Shown piece by piece: positions 1-9,907 of a stretch of DNA of 64,000 nt. Every line of letters begins with the position of its first letter. The stretch's first letter is position 1. The notes beneath the pieces are model-generated. The model ran no database searches. It had not been told where the DNA came from and saw only the letters and a program-made list of their open reading frames with translations. Position numbers and translations under genes: made by a program. The DNA comes from Pyrenochaeta sp. MPI-SDFR-AT-0127 (Eukaryota > Ascomycota > Dothideomycetes > Pleosporales > Cucurbitariaceae), in contig JAGTJM010000066.1 in assembly GCA_020747015.1 (NCBI GenBank), forward strand, positions 114,110 through 178,109. The letters are read 5' to 3'.

Positions 1-13
1 TGATCAGACATAG

Positions 14-1165
14 TCATGGAACGTGTACAACGCCAACAATATCGCGCGGGTCAAGGCTGACGAGGCCGCCGCCGCTGCCCGTGAAGCCGCCCATGAGCAG
101 CGCATGCAGGAGCTCGATGCTGAGCGACGTAGCGCCCTTCTTCGAGGCCGTACGCCTCCACCACTGCCCGTAGAACATGTTCATAGCGATGCCGAGCGAA
201 AACGAGACAGAGGCAAGGATACCCGCGGACACGACAAGAAGAGGAGGAAGCTTGCAGGAGAGGACGACACAGCCATGGAAATACGCCTTGCAGCGTCTGC
301 AACAGCTTCGAAAGACGATGATTCCAGCAACGCAAACGTTCTGATTCTGCGAAGCACGGCGAGCAATGCTCCGCTGACGGACCATGCGGGCAACATCGAC
401 TTGTTTCCAGTCGACATGAAAGAAACAATCAAGCGCGAGAAGAACGCAGAAGCTGAGAAGGAGAAGAAAAGAAAGGTAAGAGCCCTGGAGGATCAGTACA
501 CCATGCGCTTTTCGAACGCCGCTGGCTTCAAAACTGGCTTAAGCCAGCCGTGGTATGCGACTGGTGAGGAACCCCCGCAAGCTGCAGAAAAGAAACACAC
601 AGCCCTTCTAGCACATCTCGAGGACAAAAATATTTGGGGTGACGAGGATCCGCGACGTAAAGAGAGAGAACAGGCACGCATAACGTCCAATGACCCATTC
701 GCCTTCATGCAGAAAGCTCAAGCTCAGTTAAAAAGGTCCAAGGAAGACAGAAAAAAGTGGGCCGAGGAACGTGGCCGCGAGCTGAGAGAACTACGGGCTA
801 CTCAGGAGCGAGAGGATAGGCCGAGCAGGCATCGAAAGAGGAGGCCAGATGATGAGGATGGGGAGAAGGAAATGGACTACTATACCGATGCTCACAAGCG
901 CGGCCCTCACAGGCATAGGTCTTCAAAGCGCAAGCATCGCCACAGAAGCCTGAGCCGTAATCGAGAGCCACACGAACACCGACCATCGCATAGATATGAA
1001 GAAAAGCAAATTCGGAATCGAAGCAGAGAGCGCGACTGCGAGAATCCGCTTGGGAAAATCTCTTCCAGGTCCACTTCTGAGCGCCAAAAGCCTCGAGATC
1101 GAAGCAGTAAAGACAGAAACAGTAATAGGAGTTCGCGATTGGAGGACACTTGTCTAGAAGCTTGA
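14..1165 (+). CDS. Cir_N / LENG1-like nuclear protein, 5'-partial
   Basis: The reading frame opens right after an AG at 12-13, so this is most likely the second exon, with the start codon in an exon left of the window. It reads SWNVYNANNIARVKADEAAA, the N-terminal signature of the CBF1-interacting co-repressor (Cir_N) domain shared with LENG1-like proteins: the W-N-V-x-N pattern followed by an Ala/Glu-rich helix. A mid-region block (LSQPWYATGEEPP, then KNIWGDEDPRRKEREQ and DPFAFMQKAQAQLKRSKEDRKKW) looks like the conserved central segment of fungal homologues. The C-terminal third is basic and rich in Arg/Ser/His, like RS-type splicing proteins. 383 residues are visible. A nuclear, spliceosome-related role is inferred from the family and not shown by the sequence. 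The N-terminal residues are missing only because of the window edge. Confidence 0.72.
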   Translation, partial: SWNVYNANNIARVKADEAAAAAREAAHEQRMQELDAERRSALLRGRTPPPLPVEHVHSDAERKRDRGKDTRGHDKKRRKLAGEDDTAMEIRLAASATASKDDDSSNANVLILRSTASNAPLTDHAGNIDLFPVDMKETIKREKNAEAEKEKKRKVRALEDQYTMRFSNAAGFKTGLSQPWYATGEEPPQAAEKKHTALLAHLEDKNIWGDEDPRRKEREQARITSNDPFAFMQKAQAQLKRSKEDRKKWAEERGRELRELRATQEREDRPSRHRKRRPDDEDGEKEMDYYTDAHKRGPHRHRSSKRKHRHRSLSRNREPHEHRPSHRYEEKQIRNRSRERDCENPLGKISSRSTSERQKPRDRSSKDRNSNRSSRLEDTCLEA

Positions 1166-1694
1166 CTGAACATGATGCAGCGGTACTCAGCTCCTTGGGT
1201 TCGCTCATCCAACAGCATTGCCTCCCTGGTAATTAGCAGCATGTCCAAAGCACCATTCTTGTATTGTGCAAACACTTGTTCGCTCTTTGCCTCCAAGTCT
1301 TGCCTGCCTCTATATGCGACTCGCCTATATAAAGTCTCAGCCTCCCTTCCTTCAACAGATATCTTAGCTTTTTGGGATTGTAGTGTTACGCGTATTTCGC
1401 ATATCGCACCCTCTGCAACGGGAAGACTCCGACGATATAGCTCCAATAGGAAATAGTCGCTAGCGTGTATCCAAGTTGCCACGACCCATGTCGCGCCCTC
1501 TTGCGGGGTAGGCAGCGAAGCTTCGTCGGCTTCGCTTCAGCTATCGACGCCTATATAAAAAGAGAAGCAACTGCGCATGTTACAAATAGCCACTACCAGA
1601 TCCTTTTGGTTTTCCATAGCTGTCCAAGCACCAGACTTATTCCATTCTTATCATCAAAACGTCTCAAGACTCTTCATCTCAATATTCGTATAAA
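1166..1694. other. intergenic region upstream of the dienelactone hydrolase gene
   Basis: No convincing gene. It holds the 3' flank of the Cir_N gene and the promoter of the next gene, with a TATA box near its right end. Small open frames on both strands show no recognisable domain. Confidence 0.5.
1552..1560 (+). promoter_or_regulatory. TATA box of the dienelactone hydrolase gene
   Basis: TATATAAAA lies about 135 bp upstream of the ATG at 1695, a normal distance for a fungal core promoter. The assignment rests on position and sequence only. Confidence 0.5.
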
Positions 1695-2798
1695 ATGGCG
1701 TCCAATCCTATGCAACGATGCTGCATCGTCGGCGTAAAGCATAAGGGTACTCCGCGGGGCGAAGTCAGGAAGATTGAAAATAGTATATTCAAACCGTGTC
1801 TTCAATCATCCTCTTCCTGAAACTGACAACGCGTTAAGTTCGCGCATATTTTTCCATTCCGGAAACTGGCGGTACTCAAAATGCCGTGCTCATCATGACC
1901 GACATCCTGGGAATGGATAGCCCCAATGTGCAACTGGTATTGTAGTGGGCAAACTAGCGATCAGGACTGTCTACTAACTTCTCCATAGTAAGTTAGACTC
2001 CGAGCGCCGAACCTTGAGAAAATGATGGACGAATTCCAGCACTTAAAAAGGAGAATAAATAATCATCATTTTGGGCTGTCTGCTAATCAAGACATCACGT
2101 TGGGCAGTATTGCCGACCAGTTTGCCGCCAATGGCTATCTCGCCGTGATACCTGACGTCTTCAACGGTAACGAAGTCCCGTTCCCGGCCCCTGCATCTTT
2201 CGACCTGCAAGAATATATCAAGTCTAAGATGCCACGTGTGCCTGCTGTTGATCCTATGTTTGAGACTGTGATCAAGCATTTGAGGGGTGAGTTAGGGGTT
2301 AAGCGGTTGGGTGGTGTGGGATATTGCTTTGGGGGGAAATACGTATGTAGATGGTTAAAGGAAGGGGGACTTGACGCAGGTTTTACGGGGCATCCTAGTT
2401 TTGTGGATGCTGATGAAGTGAGAGGGATACAGGGGCCATTGAGTATTGCTGCTGCTGGTACGTAACCCACCATGCTTCCTCTCATTACTACTAGCTCTCA
2501 CGATTGTAATATCTGGACGCCAGCACTTTCTTACTATGATACGGGATTGACAAAGTACACGCCAGAAACCGACACAATCTTCCCCGCTGAAAAGCGCCGC
2601 GAAACGGAGGACATTCTCAAGAATCTCACAGTACCGTACCAAATTACTCTCTACTCTGATGTCGAGCATGGTTTTGCAGTAAGGGGTGATATGTCGGACT
2701 CCAAGGCCAAGTTCGCCAAAGAACTGGCATTTCTCCAGGCATTATATTGGTTCGACGAGTACGTGAAGAAAGAGCACGTAAATACCTCGCATCTTTGA
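1695..2798 (+). CDS. dienelactone hydrolase family protein, one splice junction unresolved
   Basis: Exon blocks are 1695-1782, 1839-1936, about 2109-2457 and 2566-2798. The introns at 1783-1838 and 2458-2565 splice cleanly and restore the family sequence (AYFSIPETGGTQNAVLIMTD; SIAAAETDTIFPAEKR). The catalytic triad of the family is visible: Cys in GYCFGGKYV, Asp in ETDTIF and His in EHGFAVRGD. The family hydrolyses lactones or esters such as dienelactone to maleylacetate, usually in the cytosol. The spliced length of about 255 residues fits. The problem is the second intron. The donor at 1937 is good, but the AG at 2106-2107 leaves one extra base before the codon for Ile of IADQF. The AG at 1987-1988, which has a good branch point, leads straight into TAA. 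Either a one-base indel has broken the gene or the splicing is unusual. Family assignment is firm; functionality is not. Confidence 0.68.
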
Positions 2799-3369
2799 TA
2801 CCGTAGATTGCACAATGGTCGATTTTTATTACTCCCGTGTAGAGCAGAGCTGTGGTGGGTTGGTTGTGTTAATAGTAGAGTTTCCCATATCATATTCCTG
2901 CATCCTAGTCGATCACGCTAACCGCTGGGTCTTTCTCGTGCGCCAACACAATCTTCTCAGCACCCACCAACGTTGTTGTCTTTTTCATGAGCCGTAAAGC
3001 GAGGTGCAGTGATTTGTAGATAACAAAGAAGAGCGCAAACACACAAAAGAAAATGATATTTGGGGGGGGACAAGAGGGTTTTCTGGTGTGATGTTACAGG
3101 TCCATTTTGAAACTGTAGGCTCCGCGTTACGATGATTGATATCTTGTTGTAGACGTGTCGGTGACGTCTTGAATAAGATAAGACATCATAGAATGTCTGA
3201 GATGTGATGAGGTGATATGGCGACTGAAAAGATCGGTCAAAGCTGCTGAGAACGTTTCGTGCAATGCTGATAAGGTGGCGCTTCCCGAGTCGCTATGCAC
3301 GAAGCCTATTGGGCATCTGATGGCACATTGTCCCTTGCCTCTTATTACCCGCTTCAGCAGTCATTCAAT
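2799..3369. other. convergent intergenic region
   Basis: Shared 3' flanks of the dienelactone hydrolase gene and the AlkB-like gene. It contains a run of Gs near 3062-3070. I see no gene. Confidence 0.5.
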
Positions 3370-4784
3370 TTACGGGCATTTTCCCTTCGACATATTTTCC
3401 TTAATCGCATTGACATTTGACGCCCATGGCGGTTCACCATCATCATCAAACTCTGCCCACTGGAAAAAGCCACAACCATCTTGTCCGGGGACGTAATTCG
3501 TATGACACATCCACATGTACTTGCCTCTCGATTCTTTCTTTCTAGTAGCACATCGCAGCACTGTCGGAACATTACAGCGACATTTGGGAGTGTATCGGGG
3601 GTGCAGGCTATCCTTGTAGCAGCGATAGGTGATGTTGAGCCGTCTGTTTTTTGCCAAAGGGTGTGGGTCAATGGCTTGAGCTGGTGCAATGGAGTGCTTC
3701 CACTCCTCTTGCATCTCGGCATGCATAATCAACAGTGAGTTGTGTGGAAGATGAATTGATATTTGACCTTGTGCGTCTGCTAGGGAACCATCTGCTTTCC
3801 GGTGCTCGTCATCTTCAGCCACAATCTTCCGTACGCGAAACTCGCGAGCTACACCAAGACTCAGGCTACCGATGACTGCGCGTGGGCCAATATAGGTTAG
3901 CTGATCTGAGTGGTAGCCAACGTTCTCTTTGGGTCCATCATAGCAATTCACGAAGGCTGTGTTGGCCTTCCAAGGGTGAGGTGACTGATACTTCAGTTTT
4001 TTGCTATTAGGATAGAAGTCACGAATCCGGCGTTGAATCTCGAGGTTTACGGCTTCTTCGACTTGTGGACATGCCTTGAGCATCTCTGAGGTACTCTGTC
4101 GGACATCCTATCGGCTATCAGTATACAGTCTCAGCATCTGACTGTCTTGCGGACACCTACCTCAACTTGACGCCCGTCGTATATGTATTCTGTCTTTTGT
4201 TCTTCTGCTTTCGCTAAGCTGTGGGCGTAGAAGCAGAATGAATGTGGGCTCCAAACAACCTTGTCGAAGAGTTTGAACTCCAAACTCTGGTAAGTAGATG
4301 ATTCATCGAGCAATTGCAGCAGCAAGGCATCGGCTTGCTTTGGTGGTAGAAAGTTATGAATAATTGAACAAGGCGTATGTGCTTCAATGTCTTCCGGGCT
4401 ATACAGGTACAGGGTCTGGCCTCTTTTGACGAGAGACTTCTTTGCAACTCCGCCGCGATGCGACATGGTACAATACGAGTTGAGTGATGATTGGTAGCCA
4501 ACTGCGATCGGAGCAGCCGCTCGTTTTCTCGGAGAGGTAGTGGTGGAATTGACGAGGTATGCTGAAGCAAGCTCTACCGAACCGTCCGCAGCAAGAAGGG
4601 CCTCTAACAGGGTGGACTCATCCAGTCCTGGGTGCACCGAAGCCAGCAGTGCTAGTTTGAAGTCTGTGGGTTCTTCGTTGTCTGTTGTTGCGACCGCTTG
4701 AGGTGGACTCAACGTAGGTGATGTCACTGCGAGTCTCTGCGGCTCCTCCACCCGCTTTCTTTTACGCGTTACGAATTCGTCCAT
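3370..4784 (-). CDS. CUE - AlkB-like 2OG-Fe(II) dioxygenase - GRF zinc finger protein
   Basis: Exons 4784-4161 and 4107-3370 are joined by a 53-bp intron (GTAGGT...ATAG), giving 453 residues. N-terminal residues of about 45-95 resemble a CUE ubiquitin-binding helix bundle (FKLALLASVHPGLDESTLLE). The middle is an AlkB/ALKBH2-3-type fold: N-x-Y-x-x-x-x-x-x-x-x-H-S-D (NCYDGPKENVGYHSDQL) gives the HxD iron ligands, EWKHSI the distal His, and RRLNITYR the Arg residues that bind 2-oxoglutarate. The C-terminus has a GRF-type zinc finger (CRCNVPTVLRCATRKK, then CHTNYVPGQDGCGFFQW). The family removes alkyl groups oxidatively from DNA or RNA bases, and GRF fingers bind nucleic acid. The start was placed at MDEFVTRKRKR, which carries a basic nuclear-type signal; an in-frame ATG at 4874 is possible. 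It is divergent from PEX7. Confidence 0.85.
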
Positions 4785-5066
4785 GCTGCAAGGTAAAGCT
4801 GGCGTCTGCACGTAGTACATGTCACAATGCAGATGCAACGGCGGACGCCCGCAGATTTCCAAACGCGCTGTCACGTGGAGGGCGGCTGAGCATTAGCCCC
4901 GCTACACGCCGCACGACAATGCAAGCCTCGGCCATCTGCCACCGTCAAGCCGTAACCATGCCGCCCGACATCAACGGCTTCACCTCTTTGCGAGCGATGA
5001 CGCGTAGTCCTCCGCATTCATTCTACTCGCTGTAGCCTTAAAGCTCCCCCCGCATAGCTTCACACC
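4785..5066. promoter_or_regulatory. shared promoter between the AlkB-like gene and PEX7
   Basis: The 282-bp gap between two divergent start codons must hold both promoters. No clear TATA box; otherwise unremarkable. Confidence 0.5.
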
Positions 5067-6218
5067 ATGCTCGAGTTCCGAACGCAGGGCTACAACGGCT
5101 ACAGTGTGAAGTACTCGCCGTTCTTCGATTCGCGCATAGCTGTCGCAACGTCGGCGAATTTTGGCCTCGTGGGAAATGGCCGGCTGTATATACTAGGCCT
5201 GACGGCAAATGGCATTGTCGCTGAAAAATGGTGAGTCTGGTCATCGTGGTCATCGTTACCATCACTTCAGTCTCTCGGACTGTTTTCACATGCTTGCAAG
5301 ACTTCTAACATGGACAGGTTCGACACACAAGATTCGCTATTCGACAGCACATGGTCCGAAGCGCACGAGAATCAGATCCTCACTGCAGGCGGCGATGGCT
5401 CGGTGAAGCTCTTCGACATCACTCTTTCCCAGTTTCCAGTCCAATCGTGGCAGGAACATGCCCGCGAGGTCTTTGCCGTGCATTGGAACCTCGTCTCAAA
5501 GGATACTTTTCTATCAAGCAGTTGGGATGGCACAATCAAAATATGGAATCCCAATGCAAGTGCTAGTATAACGACGCTGCCAACTCACTCGTGCACTTAT
5601 TCGGCTGCATTTAGTCCGCACAGCCCAAGTATACTAAGCAGCGTGAGTTCAGATAGCCATCTGAGGGTGTTTGACCTTAGAACACCCGCGAGTGCCAGTA
5701 ATCACCTCACCATGAGCGTGCCAATACATACCCCGCCCAAGACCCGTGTAGGGGCTGCTGCCCCTGTCGGCGTGGCCCCGGCGGAAGCGTTGACGCATGA
5801 CTGGAACAAGTACCGGGACTCGATCGTTGCGACAGCGGGTGTTGACCGGATGATACGAACTTTTGACATTCGTATGCCACACGCAGGACCAATTGCTGTG
5901 CTACCCGGCCATGAGTACGCAGTGCGCAAAATAACATGGTCGCCGCATCTGTCCGACATCTTGCTCAGCGCAAGCTACGATATGACATGTCGAGTCTGGA
6001 CCGATGGCAGTGCTATGGGCGTAGGCTCAACTAAGCAGCAAAACATGCTGGAAGATCCCATGTTCTATGGAGGCGGTAGAGAGATGGGAAGGATGGGCCG
6101 GCATACCGAGTTTGTGTTAGGCGTTGATTGGTGTATGTTCGGTGCAGAGGGTTGGTGTGCTAGTACGGGGTGGGATGAGAGAGTAATGGTCTGGGATTGT
6201 CGGGCAATCATGCAATAG
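5067..6218 (+). CDS. PEX7: peroxisomal targeting signal 2 receptor Pex7
   Basis: Exons 5067-5230 and 5318-6218 give 354 residues. The protein starts MLEFRTQGYNGYSVKYSPFF, the typical Pex7 opening, and is a WD40 propeller throughout. WD-like repeat ends include DGTIKIWN, DSHLRVFDLR, DRMIRTFDIR, DMTCRVWT and ERVMVWDCR. The family binds the N-terminal PTS2 nonapeptide of cargo such as thiolase in the cytosol and carries it to the peroxisomal docking complex with a co-receptor. The 87-bp intron falls inside the Trp codon of EKWFDTQDS. A Gly/Ala/Pro-rich insertion (VGAAAPVGVAPAEA) sits between propeller blades, as often in filamentous fungi. Length and repeat number match the family, and no lesions are seen. 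Confidence 0.93.
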
Positions 6219-6752
6219 TCAAGGCAACCAAGCCGACGCGACAATTCGAGAAAAATTAAACACTTTTTGCACACTTATCTTGTGCTCTGCAACAGTCACA
6301 TTCAGCATGATAAGTAATGGACGTATCACCATAAGAATGTATCGTATTTCCGTATAACGTGTAGGTCTTCAAGGGCCACACGTAGTCATAGGCTATGGCG
6401 TTTGTTCTCGACTATACCCAACCTGCTCATGTGCCACGTCCAGACGCACGCGTGACGCCGGCTGAAGGTCTCTCAACACGGCGACACGGAAAGCATACTC
6501 ACCGATTGTCCCGGTACTCATGCCGTCTCTCGTACTGCCCGGCGAGGATTTGAAGGCTGTTGAATACATTACACGACATGAAGGAGAGCCCCCATGACCC
6601 TGTTGATTGCTCCGCTTTGTTTAACTCTTGTCATTATGTCTCAATGTCCTTCAACCTTTTAAATCCCCCCTCTCACGTCTGTATGTTTCGCAGCCACCCA
6701 ACTTTGCGACAAGACGTGAAGTACATGTGCCTTGGACTGACGACGGAGCACT
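6219..6752. other. intergenic region, PEX7 3' flank and hydrolase promoter
   Basis: No supported gene. A small open frame (6560-6817) runs into the following gene in another frame and has no family features. Confidence 0.5.
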
Positions 6753-7844
6753 ATGGCGTTGCAATATGTAAAGGCGAAATCCTCAATTCTTCCGCGTCTT
6801 TTCTCGCCCACCGTTGATGCCATATTCTCCAACATTCCTTTTTGGCAGCGCTGGCGAACCTTGCTCCTCCAACCCATCAATCTTCTTGCTGCTCTGATCA
6901 CAGCCCCGACGTGGTTGTTCAACAATCGTTATTCTGTCATTTACGTAGACACTCGGAGCGGAAGCAAACGATGTTTTGTGTACCAACCGCCGCGCAAGAG
7001 CAAGGACGAGCTGCGACCACTCCATATCGATATTCATGGTGGTGGTTTCATAGGCGGTATCTCTGAACAATCCGCACGATGGTGCTCTCGGCTCTCCGAC
7101 CTGACAGGAACTGTCGTCATTTCCTGTACTTATCGAATTACCCCACGATATGTGTACCCCGCTGCACATGATGACATTGACGACATTGTCGCATACCTCA
7201 TCAGCAATGCCAGAGACTTCAGCGCTGACCCGGAGCTCTTGACTATCGGTGGATCCTCAGTAGGCGGATCGTTAGCCCTCAGTGCAAGTCAGCTCCTGCA
7301 CCAGCGACAGCAGCATGTCCCAAAGGCATGGGTAGGCTTTTATCCACTCGTTGATGCGCGGTCGAGGCCGCAAGAGAAGCCTATTCCACCGAAATTTCCT
7401 TCGTGGGATCCGCTGAAGTTCCTTTTACCCATGTACGATGTTTATGGCGGGACGAACAGGACGCTGCATCTGGAGGATCCGAGATTGCACTTAACACTCG
7501 CTGCTAAAGAGAACTTGCCTAAGGATTTGTTATTCGTAGTTGCGGGCATCGATATCCTACGATCTGAACAACTAACTATGGTCGATAGGCTGCAGAAGGA
7601 AGTTAAAGATGAAGGGGACCGGGAGATGAATGTGGAAGTGATGCTAATGGAGGATTGTTCTCATGGCTTTCTGGAATGTGAGTATCAAAGATCATGGTTA
7701 CAATGCAGAAATAAGAATAACAAACGAATATTGATAGTGCCGAAATCTATATTAGAGAAAGAGAGACTGGAGGTCTTTGCACGGTCAATAGAATTCATCA
7801 AGGTTGTCCACAGAAAGCATGGCTTCGACCTCGAGCGAGAATGA
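6753..7844 (+). CDS. HSL-type alpha/beta hydrolase (esterase/lipase family)
   Basis: The open frame encodes 363 residues if unspliced. Family landmarks are the oxyanion-hole motif HGGGF (HIDIHGGGFIGG), the nucleophile elbow GGSSVGGS (G-x-S-x-G), the acid in GIDILRSEQ and the His in CSHGFLE. This is the hormone-sensitive-lipase branch of alpha/beta hydrolases, acting on short-chain esters or lactones; the substrate cannot be told. A likely 60-nt intron at 7678-7737 (GTGAGT...GATAG) stays in frame and has no stop codon. Removing it joins HGFLE directly to LPKSILEKERLEVFARS and gives about 343 residues, closer to family spacing. The N-terminal 60 residues include a hydrophobic stretch (LLLQPINLLAALITAPTWLF) that may anchor the protein in a membrane. 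Confidence 0.85.
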   Translation: MALQYVKAKSSILPRLFSPTVDAIFSNIPFWQRWRTLLLQPINLLAALITAPTWLFNNRYSVIYVDTRSGSKRCFVYQPPRKSKDELRPLHIDIHGGGFIGGISEQSARWCSRLSDLTGTVVISCTYRITPRYVYPAAHDDIDDIVAYLISNARDFSADPELLTIGGSSVGGSLALSASQLLHQRQQHVPKAWVGFYPLVDARSRPQEKPIPPKFPSWDPLKFLLPMYDVYGGTNRTLHLEDPRLHLTLAAKENLPKDLLFVVAGIDILRSEQLTMVDRLQKEVKDEGDREMNVEVMLMEDCSHGFLECEYQRSWLQCRNKNNKRILIVPKSILEKERLEVFARSIEFIKVVHRKHGFDLERE

Positions 7845-7986
7845 TAGCAAGCACGGAGCGTGGTTGATGGCGAATACAAAGAAGCGATAACTTATGGCAT
7901 AATCTAAATACCAACTCCCTACTGTTTTCTAAACGAATACTCTGATCGACAAATATCAATCTAGAATGCCGTTGTTTACTGGGTGT

Positions 7987-8670
7987 CTACAGCCAGCGGT
8001 CCATACTCCCAAAAGGAGGATAATTTAGGCCTTGTCCACCTCTTGACCTTCGGCGCCACTTCCCACCTCCTGTATCACTACTCCCAACAGTACTACTGAC
8101 ACAGTCCCAGTTCCAGGGGACTTCCCTCCCCAGCACTTCATAGCCAGCAACTCTCCTCAACCGACCTCTTTGTCGCTCTGGATGGAAAGTATGCAATGCT
8201 GCGCGAGTGTTCTCGCGGACTTGTGCTGGCTCCACAATCTGTGTACGATAGATAGGCTCACTAGACCGTGCTGGTGAAGAAGACCGAGAGCGAGGAGGGC
8301 ATTTTGATGCATCTCGTGAAGGTGGAGGAGGACTTGGTGGGGGACATCTTTTTGTTCCTGGACCGCGGAGTCTGACCACAGGCGCATCGTGATGATGGCG
8401 ATGGCCATGTATGGGGTGGAAGTGTAGTGGGTGTAGATGATGCTTATGTTGGTGGAGCAGATGAGGATGTAGATGTGGCTGCAGGTGGTGATGGTGCTGA
8501 TCTTTAATTTCCATGGTGACACTGCTCGGTACTTTGACGCGAACTCCACTGAAGCGGCGGCTTGGACTACGATGTACGCGAACGAGCTCCTCGACACATG
8601 AGGAGTCTGAAGAGTGGCGGTCGTGATGATGATTCTTTCCGCTTGTTGGCGTAAGAGTGAACCAGCACAT
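7987..8670 (-). CDS. His-rich hypothetical protein
   Basis: I do not recognise a family. The frame from MCWFTLTPTSGK encodes about 227 residues; an in-frame ATG at 8715 would add 15. Its central part has many His, Pro and Leu residues (HHHHLQPHLHPHLLHQHKHH and a second cluster ending GHRHHHDAP). It is followed by Pro/Arg/Ser-rich low-complexity sequence and a basic C-terminus. No signal peptide or membrane segment is evident. The long frame could be a real fungal protein of unknown role or a chance frame over a repetitive tract. A different frame (8863-8567) overlaps the upstream part, so the 5' structure is uncertain. Confidence 0.42.
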   Translation of the reverse strand: MCWFTLTPTSGKNHHHDRHSSDSSCVEELVRVHRSPSRRFSGVRVKVPSSVTMEIKDQHHHHLQPHLHPHLLHQHKHHLHPLHFHPIHGHRHHHDAPVVRLRGPGTKRCPPPSPPPPSRDASKCPPRSRSSSPARSSEPIYRTQIVEPAQVRENTRAALHTFHPERQRGRLRRVAGYEVLGREVPWNWDCVSSTVGSSDTGGGKWRRRSRGGQGLNYPPFGSMDRWL

Positions 8671-9907
8671 GTTGATTGTGGTACTCGCGCTTAGTATGCG
8701 GTCGCGAAATGTCAAGGTCAGAATCGAAGCGCGTGGGAAGTGGACGGACTCCCGTGGGTGGTGCTAGGCGATGATACCGGGACAGGGAAAAATTTGGTAT
8801 AAAGACAGAAGGTGGTCGTGGAGGATGGTGATATGGATACTGACTGGATTGGTGACAGGGCATTCGGAGACACTGAGAGACGCAGATAGGGGCGTACAGT
8901 ACTTAACAACGTCTGACACACAGTAAACAGATGACTTTATTCTTGCTCTTGCCCTTTGCCTCGATGGCGTCCTCCCATGTATATACTTTGCAATTGTGCA
9001 TCATTCGCTATTATCACGCTCTTCACGCAGGTACTGCACGCGGACCGCACCATCCAGGCGTAAGTACGAGCAAATGAGACATGGTGTGCAAGATTTGTGC
9101 CTGCATGATTGTTGACGGTGCCTGCATACTGCCGATGCAAACATGTGTTCTGGTCCCCTGAGCGAATGACTGAGGCTGGTGAGGGAAGAAGATGGGCGCG
9201 TGGGTTGGCGAAGTGTCTTGGATGACCTCAAGTTTCGTAGGTGTGCATGTGACCGCTATTGCCTCCACACCTGCTCCAGATCTATGGCGGTACGGCAATT
9301 CTCTGAAATGTATGAGGAACACGAGCCACGGTAATTACCCCATGTCCCTAAGCTGGCCTAGGTGAAGAAGTGGCCTATGAAAGGAAAAGTTTCGCGGCTT
9401 GCACGAGTCTCTTATCATCAGGCAGCTGGAGTGTCAGTTAGTACAGAACGCCGCAGTGACAAACTAGAACAGCGTTATTCCTCTTCCAAAACTTTCCACA
9501 CACTTATGGCGCCTTGCGAAGCACCTGTCCAATGTTGATTCAAGAGTCGCTGCCCGATCCGGATTAAGAGAGCTGATGGAGAGCGGAGGGGATGCGACCA
9601 TCGCACAAAGGAGGGGGATAAGTACGATATCACCTGTCCAAAAGCAAGTTAATACATGTCGGGCATTTGCCGGCTCCGGCAGAACAGAGAGGCCTTGACG
9701 CTGCTACTAATTAGTGATGGCTGCGACGCGACGGGTGAAGGCAACGAGCCTTGACGCGGCAGAAGGACTTGGCATGGTCGACAACAGCTCGCCGGAGCTT
9801 GTGCACCATAGCTGCAACCTTACAACTACAACCCCACCACATAGACTACGTCCCCAACCCGCCAACTACTCCCCTAGCATATCCCTCACAAATCCAGAGT
9901 CACAGCT
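8671..9907. other. intergenic region before PRE2
   Basis: About 1.2 kb with only short unrelated frames. It should hold the promoters of PRE2 and of the His-rich gene. I see no RNA gene. Confidence 0.45.

Noticed and set aside
907..1482. 191-codon minus-strand frame overlapping the end of the Cir_N gene
   Set aside because: Its second half is the antisense of a conserved RS-rich gene; the first half has no domain, no start context and no homologue I recognise. It could be rechecked with stranded RNA-seq.
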